6,593 nt of DNA from Acidithiobacillus sp. (lineage in GTDB: Bacteria > Pseudomonadota > Gammaproteobacteria > Acidithiobacillales > Acidithiobacillaceae). The notes beneath the pieces are model-generated. The model was given only the letters and a program-made list of their open reading frames with translations, was not told where the DNA came from and ran no database searches. Each line of letters opens with the position of its first letter. Positions within the stretch are counted from its first letter, which is position 1. Shown here one piece after another: positions 1-5,870 of the stretch. The stretch is from positions 1-6,593 of the forward strand of contig DAIAVG010000076.1 of NCBI GenBank assembly GCA_027445725.1, written 5' to 3'. A program made the position numbers and the translations under genes.

Positions 1-1
1 T

Positions 2-88
2 CTAAATATTGCGGCACTCGTCAAGGTGGAACCGAAGCGTGTATCTTTCATTCGCGATGATAGCACAGAGATGGAGTTTTCCGCTTAG
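2..88 (+). other. Possible C-terminal tail of a gene entering from the left edge
   Basis: One plus-strand frame is open from the window edge to a TAG at 86-88 and gives 28 residues. The segment ALVKVEPKRVSFI is protein-like. It loosely recalls the last beta-strand of pyridoxamine-5'-phosphate-oxidase-fold (general stress protein 26 type) proteins, but that is only an impression from a short stretch. A second frame, opening at the ATG at 57 and ending at the TAG at 186-188, would give a 43-residue peptide with an amphipathic stretch (LIERGLDSLRDEL). It has no recognisable ribosome binding site. Either could be chance. Confidence 0.2.
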
Positions 89-239
89 CAGAGAGGGCGC
101 CCGTCAACTCATTGAACGCGGATTGGATTCACTCAGAGATGAACTAAAAATCTCATGCCAACCTGATTATACATATATTAGAGCATAGATCTGGCATATC
201 AGCGCAATTCATTGACTAGCGCTATCATCAGAATTGCTG

Positions 240-262
240 AAATATAATGCTGCAGTATATTT
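240..262. repeat. Near-perfect 23-bp palindrome
   Basis: The sequence reads AAATATA-a-TGC-t-GCA-g-TATATTT, with 10 of 11 symmetric positions matching around the centre at 251. It is followed by the overlapping palindrome ATATTTAATAT (257-267). Odd-length symmetry of this kind fits a dimeric repressor site better than a transcript hairpin. No adjacent gene explains it: wrbA points toward it from the right and ends 260 bp away. Confidence 0.5.
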
Positions 263-268
263 AATATC

Positions 269-298
269 CCGTGGTTTATCTCTGTCCATAAACTACGG
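269..298. repeat. 11-bp stem inverted repeat (hairpin)
   Basis: CCGTGGTTTAT (269-279) pairs with ATAAACTACGG (288-298) around an 8-nt loop. Ten pairs are Watson-Crick, and the remaining one (273/294) is a G-T wobble on the plus strand. No T-tract follows on either strand, so it is not a canonical intrinsic terminator. It could be part of a structured RNA, an operator, or a relic of a mobile element end. Confidence 0.5.
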
Positions 299-382
299 AG
301 AACAGCGGTGTCACTGGCGTGCATGGATTATAAGGCCTTAGCGCCACTATGCGGCTGGGGTCGCTGAAAGCCATCATCCAGT

Positions 383-411
383 AAAAAACAATGACGGCCG
401 TTCAGGACGGC
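383..411 (-). terminator. Weak candidate terminator downstream of wrbA
   Basis: On the minus strand, a stem GCCGT-N5-ACGGC (411 down to 397) is followed, after about 10 nt, by a run of six T (388 to 383). The T-run is too far from the stem for a canonical intrinsic terminator, and the site lies about 110 nt past the wrbA stop. A small stem AGCAA/TTGCT at 496-512 is closer but has no T-run. Confidence 0.2.
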
Positions 412-522
412 AAGGGACGAAAGTGAACAGCCGCCGGGATTATAATGCAACTTCACATGGTCTCGATCTCTTGAGAATGTGGTAGCACTAAAGGGAGCAA
501 TTACGGGTTGCTGTATTGAAAA

Positions 523-1125
523 TTAACCGAATAGCTTCTGAGTGATACCTGCAACGTGGCGCCCCTGGAAGCGGGCGATGGCCAGTTCATTAGCGCTGGG
601 CTGGCGACTGCCATCGCCCTTGGCGAGGGTCGTGGCGCCATAGGGCGTACCACCACTGATCTCGTCCATATTCATGAGCTCCTGACAGCTATAGGGGACG
701 CCTACCACGATCAGGCCCTGATGAAAAAGAAAGCTGTGAAAAGACGTAATAGTCGTTTCCTGGCCGCCGTGCTGGGTGGCCGTGCTGGCGAACACGCTGC
801 CGACCTTGCCCACCAGTTTACCTTCCTGCCAGAGATTGCCGGTACGGTCGAGAAAATTGCGCATCTGTCCGCTCATGTTACCGAAGCGGGTCGGCGTGCC
901 AAAAATGATGGCATCATAATCCGCCAGATCATCGGGGTGGGCTTCCGGAGCCGCCTGACCGGTCTTGGCATGCATGGCGGCCAGGGTTTCCGCCGGCAGG
1001 CTTTCGGGCACCCGCTTGATATCAGCCGTCACGCCAGGGACTTCCCGGGCGCCCTCGGCGATGGCCTGGGCCATGGTTTCGATATGACCCCAGAGGCTGT
1101 GATACAGCACCAGTATTTTGCTCAT
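523..1125 (-). CDS. wrbA: NAD(P)H:quinone oxidoreductase, WrbA family flavoprotein
   Basis: WrbA is a cytoplasmic, tetrameric FMN flavoprotein. It reduces quinones by two electrons using NAD(P)H and so avoids semiquinone radicals. The 200-residue product has the usual family length and is a complete flavodoxin fold. The FMN phosphate loop is [11 protein letters not shown] (residues 9-19). The second FMN loop is [18 protein letters not shown] (76-93). The third is [11 protein letters not shown] (114-124). The C-terminal part contains GGTPYGATT (158-166) and [12 protein letters not shown] (177-188), both typical of WrbA rather than plain flavodoxins. The ATG at 1125 is preceded by GAGGAG with a 6-nt spacer, so the start is well supported. 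The gene is divergent from a HxlR-type regulator, a common arrangement for quinone- or electrophile-responsive reductases. That regulator probably controls it. Confidence 0.96.
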   Translation of the reverse strand: MSKILVLYHSLWGHIETMAQAIAEGAREVPGVTADIKRVPESLPAETLAAMHAKTGQAAPEAHPDDLADYDAIIFGTPTRFGNMSGQMRNFLDRTGNLWQEGKLVGKVGSVFASTATQHGGQETTITSFHSFLFHQGLIVVGVPYSCQELMNMDEISGGTPYGATTLAKGDGSRQPSANELAIARFQGRHVAGITQKLFG

Positions 1126-1150
1126 GATGAACTCCTCGCGTCAGTGAACA

Positions 1151-1179
1151 TTGCCGGCCCAGTAAAGACCATTTAGTAT
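1151..1179 (+). promoter_or_regulatory. Predicted hxlR-type regulator promoter
   Basis: TTGCCG (1151-1156) and TAGTAT (1174-1179) are separated by 17 bp, and each matches 4 of 6 consensus positions. The -10 lies inside the 15-bp palindrome, so one bound dimer could block this promoter and the wrbA promoter together. Confidence 0.4.
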
Positions 1180-1189
1180 GGTTTGTGAA
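1161..1189 (-). promoter_or_regulatory. Predicted wrbA promoter
   Basis: On the minus strand TTCACA (1189 to 1184, 5 of 6 matches to the -35 consensus) is followed, after exactly 17 bp, by TTTACT (1166 to 1161, 4 of 6 to the -10). Transcription would start near 1154 and give a leader of about 30 nt with the GAGGAG site near its end. The 15-bp palindrome at 1168-1182 fills the spacer almost exactly, a placement expected for repression. Confidence 0.5.
1168..1182. promoter_or_regulatory. Palindromic operator between wrbA and the HxlR-type gene
   Basis: ACCAT-TTAGT-ATGGT is a perfect 5-bp inverted repeat around a 5-nt centre, in the 84-bp gap between the divergent genes. HxlR/DUF24 proteins are dimeric winged-helix regulators that usually bind short palindromes next to their own gene and the divergent target. 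The assignment to this regulator is inferred from position and symmetry. Confidence 0.5.
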
Positions 1190-1209
1190 GTAGGTACGGA
1201 TGAGTAACC

Positions 1210-1575
1210 ATGATCCGAAAAACCAAACAAGAAACCCCATGCCCCATGGACGCCCTGCTCCACCTGCTGATGGGGCCATGGACCACAGTTATCCTGTGGA
1301 CTCTGAGACAGCGCGGCCCACTGCGTTTTGGGGTACTTAAACGGGAAGTGCGCGGCATCTCATCGCGCATGCTGACGGAGCGCTTACGCACCCTGGAGGC
1401 GGCCCGGATCGTCTTCCGGGAGTATTATCCCAGCATTCCTCCGGAAGTGACCTACGGCCTGACCCGGCGTGGACTGGAATTGCGGGAAGTGCTGGACGCA
1501 CTGGATACACTGGCGCGGCGTTGGGATGCCGAAGACGCGAATGGGGAAGTAATACCCCGGGAGCCATCCCGTTAA
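1210..1575 (+). CDS. HxlR/DUF24-family winged-helix transcriptional regulator
   Basis: This is a 121-residue DNA-binding protein of the HxlR (DUF24) family, whose members include YodB, CatR, HypR and QorR. Family signatures are visible in order. The CPMDALLHLLMGPWTTVIL stretch (11-29) corresponds to the usual Cys-Pro...GG-KW-...IL helix. The DNA-reading segment is RGISSRMLTERLRTLE (48-63). The wing contains EYYPSIPPEVTYGLT (71-85). The only cysteine, Cys11, is at the conserved N-terminal position that acts as the thiol sensor for quinones, hypochlorite or disulfide stress in studied members. The start at 1210 has only a weak GGATGAG (1198-1204) upstream, but it is the sole start that keeps the complete N-terminus. 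The protein probably represses the divergent wrbA and itself. It ends 10 bp from the convergent cyclase gene, with no terminator visible between them. Confidence 0.93.
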   Translation: MIRKTKQETPCPMDALLHLLMGPWTTVILWTLRQRGPLRFGVLKREVRGISSRMLTERLRTLEAARIVFREYYPSIPPEVTYGLTRRGLELREVLDALDTLARRWDAEDANGEVIPREPSR

Positions 1576-1585
1576 TACCTAAACG

Positions 1586-3097
1586 TTATCGAGATTGCCG
1601 AAAATTTATGAAGCCACCCAAGGGGGTGTTGGCATCCTGGACAACGCTGGGGTCATAGAGCGCATAGTATTCTGTGCGTGTTGCCTTGTTGGCCTTTGCT
1701 GCATATAAGGCGAGATCGGCATGATGCAGCAGGTCTCTGGGCTTGGCATCATCCAGAGGGTACAGCGTGACACCGAGACTAGCGCCGACATGGACCTCCA
1801 CGGCGTCGAGCAGGTAGGGTTCTTCTATGGCCTGGCGAATCCGTTCAACAACCACCTCGAGATCTGTCCAGCGTTCGAGGTCATTGAGCAGAAACACAAA
1901 TTCATCGCCTCCAAGGCGAAAGGCAGAGTCGGTAGTACGCAGTATGGTTTGTAGACGTCGGGCAAGTGCGATCAGCAACTGGTCTCCGGCGGCATGTCCG
2001 TAGGTGTCGTTCACCGCCTTGAAGCCGTCGAGATCGAACATCACCACCGCCATCAAGGTTTGGTGGCGATTGCTGCGTTCAAGAGCCTTTTCAAGTCGCT
2101 TATCCAAAGTCATCCGGTTGGGCAGGCCGGTGAGAGGATCACGCTGTGATTGCTGGTGCAGGGTCGTGACCAGATCACCCATCTGTGCGAATGCAGTGAA
2201 GTGGTCAATGCCAACCCGCTGAAAGTACCCCCTCTCTTTGCTACCCACCACCCCCACCGCGTGTTGCCATTTGACGTCAAATGGCATGATGGCGACTTCG
2301 GCAATTTCTGCCTGAAGTGGCATCAGCCATTCTGGACAGAGCGGGTCGCCGAGTGAAAAAACGATTGCCTGGTTAGCCCTTAAAGCATTCCAGCAAGGGT
2401 CTCCGAGGGAATCAGGAATGATCGGGTGCCGTTTAAGGCCGTGCTCACAATGGGGATAGAGCGGCGCCCCACCTGCTTTCACGACGCCATACCAGGACCA
2501 GCATAAGGTGTCGCTGTCACGAATCAGCTCGCGAAAGATGGCACACAAAAACTCTTCCGTGCCGGTTCCTTCGGGCGCCTCCGTCAGACTACGCAGCAGG
2601 GCGGAAAATAATACGGTACGATCCTCATCGGTCTTTTGCATACCACACTGGTATCCTTCCAGTTGCAGCATCAAATCATGCATGAGCAGTTGGTGGAGAT
2701 ACATCCGCAGGGGTTCCTGGTCTTGGTCAGGAACGGCCATATGGATCAAATGATCCCAGTGTCGCTGGTAAATCAGGTAAGCCCCGGCGATCCACGACAT
2801 CTTTATTCCATGCGTCTGGTGCAGGCGACCCAGTTCACGTACCCTCTCATTCCATTCGCCATCAAAAGAAACCGTCAACATCTGCTGTGCATGCGCGGTC
2901 TGTGCGGCGACCAACTTTTGCATCTGTGCTTCGCTGAAACCAGCAAAAACTTCGGCTGTCGGTTCGTGACTCAGGAGATAATCATAAAATGCCTTTGCCA
3001 AGGCTTCACTTTGCCCTGCCAGGAGTCTTCGGTAATGAGAAAGCAGTGTGTGCCCTTCCTGATTCACATCCAGAAAAAGACCATGTGGTGCTTTCAC
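1586..3097 (-). CDS. Globin-coupled sensor diguanylate cyclase (globin - GAF-like - GGDEF)
   Basis: The 503-residue protein is predicted to make the second messenger c-di-GMP from two GTP. Residues about 15-150 look like a globin-sensor (protoglobin-type) domain. His93 in ELGRLHQTHGIKMSWIAGAY (88-107) is at the place of the heme-binding proximal histidine, so O2 or another heme ligand is the likely input. Residues about 165-310 resemble a GAF domain, including the central stretch VAIMPFDVKWQHAVGVVG. The catalytic domain starts at DPLTGLPNR (320-328) and includes FDLDGFKAVNDTYGH (354-368) and an intact GGDEF (396-400). RTTD at 387-390 lies five residues before GGDEF, which is the canonical RxxD inhibitory site for product feedback. 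No transmembrane segment or EAL domain is seen. The start is GTG at 3097 with only a weak GAGTGG upstream. No ATG is available between it and the first upstream stop near 3180. Domain order recalls E. coli DosC, with an added GAF-like module. Confidence 0.9.
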   Translation of the reverse strand: MKAPHGLFLDVNQEGHTLLSHYRRLLAGQSEALAKAFYDYLLSHEPTAEVFAGFSEAQMQKLVAAQTAHAQQMLTVSFDGEWNERVRELGRLHQTHGIKMSWIAGAYLIYQRHWDHLIHMAVPDQDQEPLRMYLHQLLMHDLMLQLEGYQCGMQKTDEDRTVLFSALLRSLTEAPEGTGTEEFLCAIFRELIRDSDTLCWSWYGVVKAGGAPLYPHCEHGLKRHPIIPDSLGDPCWNALRANQAIVFSLGDPLCPEWLMPLQAEIAEVAIMPFDVKWQHAVGVVGSKERGYFQRVGIDHFTAFAQMGDLVTTLHQQSQRDPLTGLPNRMTLDKRLEKALERSNRHQTLMAVVMFDLDGFKAVNDTYGHAAGDQLLIALARRLQTILRTTDSAFRLGGDEFVFLLNDLERWTDLEVVVERIRQAIEEPYLLDAVEVHVGASLGVTLYPLDDAKPRDLLHHADLALYAAKANKATRTEYYALYDPSVVQDANTPLGGFINFRQSR

Positions 3098-3438
3098 CGC
3101 CAGCCACTCGCAATACGCCGTACAAGCACCATCCGGGTCCGATCCGGTTTTATATTTGACATCGCCGCAGAAGCTTTTTCATGTGATTATCATCTCGGTA
3201 GGCAACTGCTTTATTGTCAAAGTCCGGCTCACCAGGGTATCCAGTCGCCGTGTTTTGAGGGACCGCGCTATGGCGTTATAGCCTTTCCGGTAACACCCGT
3301 GCGCATGGGCAGCAGCATTCCCAAATTGGTGCCGTCGCCGGAAAGATTCACTTCTGAACTTTGACTGCCTCGCACCAGTAACAACAACAGTGTTTGTATA
3401 TGGTACAGAGTATGGGAAATGTCAAGGTATGGGCGCAA
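3098..3438. other. 341-bp non-coding gap / long leader of the cyclase gene
   Basis: No gene is supported here on either strand. The plus-strand frame open to 3364 is the antisense shadow of the cyclase gene continued by chance. A small hairpin is present, GCTAT-N6-ATAGC (3267-3282). I looked for the conserved blocks of c-di-GMP (GEMM) riboswitches on both strands and did not find them. No terminator for the upstream lysR gene is evident. Confidence 0.5.
3397..3425 (-). promoter_or_regulatory. Candidate promoter reading toward the cyclase gene
   Basis: On the minus strand a perfect TTGACA (3425 to 3420) is followed after 17 bp by CATATA (3402 to 3397), which is a poor -10. If used, it gives a leader of nearly 300 nt. 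A second perfect TTGACA (3220 to 3215) has no acceptable -10 at normal spacing. A TATAAA (3154 to 3149) has no -35. The true start is therefore uncertain. Confidence 0.25.
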
Positions 3439-4344
3439 TCATCCAGACGGCAATATGGTTTTATGCTGCTGCAACAGCGCCAGAAAGGCCCTGGCGCTGT
3501 GACTGGGTGCCCGTCGGTGTAGCACCGTCAGCCGGTGACGAATGACGGGTGCGGTAGGGCGGGTCCCAAGTCCAGGTTGCTGGTCAGCATCATTCAATGC
3601 AGAGACAAAGCTGACGCCCAATCCACAACGCACGGCATCGCGGATGGCGGCGAGGCCACTCAGTTCATAGCGAATTTCGGGATAAAACCCTTCCGCCTTG
3701 AGTGCCTGCAAGGCATGTTCACGGATGCCGGAACCCTCCTCCCGCCACACCAGCGATTCCTCAGCGAGGGCTCCTAAAGGCACTGGCTTCTGCTCCAGCA
3801 ACCAACGGTGTCCGGTGGGGACGAGCAGCACGATTTCCGTCTCCACCAGTGTTTCCTGCTGCCAGTCGCTGACACCGGCCAGGGGTGCATCGTCTTCCAC
3901 AAAAATCAGATCGGCCTGATCGCGCATCTCCTTGGCGGCGCGGCTGTTGGTGGTGATCAGGCGGACCGCGACGGCAGGATATAGGCGCTGGAAGTTGGCG
4001 ATGGCGCGGGGGAGCAGGGTTTCGGCATTGCTGTGGCTGGCGATGAGGGCCAGGGAGCCACGCAGCAGTCCTTCCGTGTCCATGCACAGGGCGCGTGCTT
4101 CTTCCAGCGCGGCCTCAATTTGTTCGGCAATGCGGAGCAGGGACAAGCCTGTGGGGGTAGGGGCGATACCATGCCGGGCGCGGTGGTACAGCGGTTCTCC
4201 AACCAGTTCCTGCAATTGTTTGAGGCGGTGGGAGACGGCGGGCTGGGTCATGAACAGCGCGTCCGCCGCCGCATGCAAATTGCCGTTACGTGCGGCCTGC
4301 GCCCAGACCAGTAAGAGGGCAGGGTCTATGCGTCCCGAAGCCAT
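3439..4344 (-). CDS. LysR-family transcriptional regulator
   Basis: The 301-residue protein has normal length for a LysR-type transcriptional regulator. The N-terminal winged helix-turn-helix spans residues about 8-65, with the signature AAADALFMTQPAVSHRLKQL (25-44). A linker helix (about 66-92) leads to a periplasmic-binding-protein-like effector domain (about 95-295). That domain contains ADLIFVEDD (144-152) and the typical late motif IRDAVRCGLGVSFVS (234-248). The ATG at 4344 follows a strong AGAAGGGGAG with a 6-nt spacer, so the start is secure. It is divergent from a TDT/TehA-type transporter, and a LysR-type box lies between them. It therefore most likely represses its own transcription and activates the transporter in response to a small effector, probably an anion related to the transported substrate. 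The effector cannot be named from sequence. It is not confidently CysB or CbbR. Confidence 0.94.
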   Translation of the reverse strand: MASGRIDPALLLVWAQAARNGNLHAAADALFMTQPAVSHRLKQLQELVGEPLYHRARHGIAPTPTGLSLLRIAEQIEAALEEARALCMDTEGLLRGSLALIASHSNAETLLPRAIANFQRLYPAVAVRLITTNSRAAKEMRDQADLIFVEDDAPLAGVSDWQQETLVETEIVLLVPTGHRWLLEQKPVPLGALAEESLVWREEGSGIREHALQALKAEGFYPEIRYELSGLAAIRDAVRCGLGVSFVSALNDADQQPGLGTRPTAPVIRHRLTVLHRRAPSHSARAFLALLQQHKTILPSG

Positions 4345-4363
4345 ACTATTCTCCCCTTCTTTC

Positions 4364-4399
4364 AGAAATTACCGTGGGTTATTTCTCAGGTTAGAAAAT
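4364..4399. promoter_or_regulatory. LysR-type operator with accessory half-site
   Basis: AGAAAT (4364-4369) and ATTTCT (4381-4386) form a perfect inverted repeat separated by 11 bp. It contains the classic T-N11-A (4369/4381) and also TTA-N7-TTA (4369-4381). The inner ACC/GGT also pairs about the same centre, so 9 of 11 symmetric positions match. A third half-site, AGAAAAT (4393-4399), lies one turn further toward the transporter. This resembles the recognition-site plus activation-site pair of LysR regulators. Confidence 0.65.
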
Positions 4400-4424
4400 A
4401 GCATTAGAGATGGGTTCTGCTCAA
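4395..4424 (-). promoter_or_regulatory. Predicted lysR-type gene promoter
   Basis: On the minus strand TTGAGC (4424 to 4419, 4 of 6) and TATTTT (4400 to 4395, 4 of 6) are 18 bp apart. This places the transcription start near 4388, so the AGAAAT-N11-ATTTCT operator would cover the first transcribed bases. That is the usual geometry for LysR autorepression. Confidence 0.35.
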
Positions 4425-4433
4425 GTCTATGCT
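4404..4433 (+). promoter_or_regulatory. Predicted activator-dependent promoter of the transporter gene
   Basis: TATGCT (4428-4433, 4 of 6) has only a poor -35 (TTAGAG, 4404-4409, 18-bp spacer). Start near 4440 would put the LysR box centre (4375) at about -65 and the third half-site near -44, the usual positions for LysR activation. A weak -35 fits an activator-dependent promoter. Confidence 0.35.
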
Positions 4434-4470
4434 TTATGACAATCAGGACGCTACAGAGAGAAGCCGGATC

Positions 4471-5658
4471 ATGACCCTATTTGCAGACGCACCCAAAAGT
4501 GACCCCCGGGAAATTATTCGCCACTTCACGCCCAACTGGTTCGCCGCCAATATGGGTACCGGTATTCTCGCCCTTATGCTGGCAGAATTTCCCTATGGGC
4601 ATTGGGGGCAACAGCTTCTGGCACAAGGTTTGTGGGGTATTAACGTCCTCTTTTTTGTGCTGTTCGCCTTGCTTTTCATGGGAAGGGCGATTTTCTATCC
4701 AGACAGTTTCCGGCGTTTATTCCATCATCCCATTCAGTCTTTGTTTATTGGTGCCATTCCTATGGGCTTTGCCACTATTGTGAACGGCATGATCATTATC
4801 TGGCCAATCAGCGCGAGTTCCATCGCGATTACAGAAGTGATGTGGTGGGTGGATGCGATCCTGGCCGTGATTTCAGTGCTGCTGGTGCCTTTTTTCATGT
4901 TTACCGTACACGAACACCACATTGAGCAGATGACCGCAGCCTGGCTATTGCCCATTGTGCCACCGGAAGTGGCAGCGGCCAGCGGTGGCTTGCTGGCCCA
5001 GCATCTGGCGCCTGCCGCCGGTACTGCGGTGATCTATGTCAGTTATGTGCTGTGGTCTATATCCGTGTTGCTCTCCATGGGCATTCTGGCGATCCTGTTT
5101 TTACGCCTCACGCTGCATAAATTACCGCACCGGGATATGGCGGTATCGGCCTGGTTGCCGCTGGGACCGCTGGGCACCGGCGCCATGGCAATGATTACCC
5201 TCGGCGTTGCCGATCAGCATGTTTTCGCCGGTACGGCTTTGGCAGGTATGGCGCAGTTTGGCGAAATGGCGGGCCTTTTTCTGGCTTTGCTGCTTTGGGG
5301 ATTTGGCCTATGGTGGATGCTTATGGCGGCCTTTTTCACCCTACGTTATCTGGGTGAAGGCTTGCCCTTCAATATGGGCTGGTGGGGATTCACTTTCCCC
5401 CTGGGTGTCTTTGATGCCGCTACTTATCTGCTCGCGAAAGAAACACATTTTGTGGTCTTCCTGCCCCTGGGTGCGGTTTTTACGGCCATGCTCACCATTT
5501 TTTGGATTATCGTGACCCAGCGCAGCGTTGTGGGAATGTGGAGCGGTCGTTTGTTTCGCGCTCCATGTTTGTCCGCAGAAACCGGTTTACCGGAGCCCTC
5601 CCGCGCTGAGGCAGTGCATCAACACCGCCCAGATATTACAGAGTCTTTGCGCAAGTAA
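4471..5658 (+). CDS. TDT-family transporter (TehA/SLAC1/Ssu1-type anion channel or exporter)
   Basis: This inner-membrane protein belongs to the tellurite-resistance/dicarboxylate transporter (TDT) family. Relatives include bacterial TehA, plant SLAC1 anion channels, the yeast malate permease Mae1 and the fungal sulfite pump Ssu1. The N-terminal signature HFTPNWFAANMGTGILAL (18-35) and the late GWWGFTFPLGVFDAATYLLA (303-322) are both typical. About ten hydrophobic helices are visible between residues 24 and 350, and a 45-residue polar tail follows. An ATG at 4429 would add 14 residues, but it has no ribosome binding site and overlaps the predicted -10. The ATG at 4471 follows GAGAAG (4458-4463) by 7 nt and leaves only a short tail before the family signature, so it is preferred (395 residues). 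The divergent LysR regulator implies inducible expression. Sulfite efflux would suit a sulfur oxidiser, but dicarboxylate or other anions are equally possible. Confidence 0.9.
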   Translation: MTLFADAPKSDPREIIRHFTPNWFAANMGTGILALMLAEFPYGHWGQQLLAQGLWGINVLFFVLFALLFMGRAIFYPDSFRRLFHHPIQSLFIGAIPMGFATIVNGMIIIWPISASSIAITEVMWWVDAILAVISVLLVPFFMFTVHEHHIEQMTAAWLLPIVPPEVAAASGGLLAQHLAPAAGTAVIYVSYVLWSISVLLSMGILAILFLRLTLHKLPHRDMAVSAWLPLGPLGTGAMAMITLGVADQHVFAGTALAGMAQFGEMAGLFLALLLWGFGLWWMLMAAFFTLRYLGEGLPFNMGWWGFTFPLGVFDAATYLLAKETHFVVFLPLGAVFTAMLTIFWIIVTQRSVVGMWSGRLFRAPCLSAETGLPEPSRAEAVHQHRPDITESLRK

Positions 5659-5660
5659 TC

Positions 5661-5691
5661 CTCCTGGGGAGCGTATGTTGTTTCTTTTTTT
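5661..5691 (+). terminator. Weak candidate terminator after the transporter gene
   Basis: Immediately after the stop codon, CTCC-TGG-GGAG (5661-5671) could form a 4-bp stem. It is followed, 9 nt later, by a tract with ten T in eleven bases (5681-5691). The stem is short and separated from the T-tract, so this is at best a poor intrinsic terminator. Confidence 0.25.
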
Positions 5692-5870
5692 GGTTCTAAA
5701 ATTTCCAAACCTGGATGGGCGCCAGCCAGTAAAGTCGGGTAACTGACGTGTTCCTGACTAACAAAATGTTCGGCCGATTCCCTGTCATCAATGGCAATGC
5801 CGATGAACCGCACTCTGGAACCCATCTCTTTGTGGAGGCGAACAAAGCCCGGTGCTTCCTGATGGCAATA

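Larger units (their letters stand above)
89..522. other. Gene-poor intergenic region
   Basis: No open frame of useful length with a ribosome binding site is visible on either strand between the left-edge tail and the stop codon of wrbA. The part around 160-300 is visibly more AT-rich than the flanking genes. It contains two strong inverted repeats, listed separately. Two copies of TATAATGC (243-250 and 441-448) look like -10 elements, but neither has a -35 hexamer at 16-18 bp. A GTG at 308 preceded by GGAG (297-300) opens only 19 codons and is not considered a gene. Confidence 0.55.

Noticed and set aside
212..248. Promoter made of TTGACT (212-217) and TATAAT (243-248)
   Set aside because: The spacer would be 25 bp, far outside the usual 16-18 bp range.
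556..1176. 206-codon open frame on the plus strand
   Set aside because: It is the antisense shadow of wrbA, which has a strong ribosome binding site and full family motifs. The shadow translation has no recognisable domain.
2636..3364. 242-codon open frame on the plus strand
   Set aside because: Most of it lies antisense to the globin-domain part of the cyclase gene. It has no ribosome binding site and no recognisable motif, and its extension into the gap appears fortuitous.
3255..3400. Possible c-di-GMP (GEMM) riboswitch before the cyclase gene
   Set aside because: Some GC-rich paired segments suggested it, but the conserved GGCAAACC-like and GGGACGCAAAGCC-like blocks are not present on either strand.
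3932..4474. 180-codon open frame on the plus strand
   Set aside because: It is antisense to the LysR helix-turn-helix region and crosses the operator. Its composition is arginine/serine-rich, as expected of a shadow.
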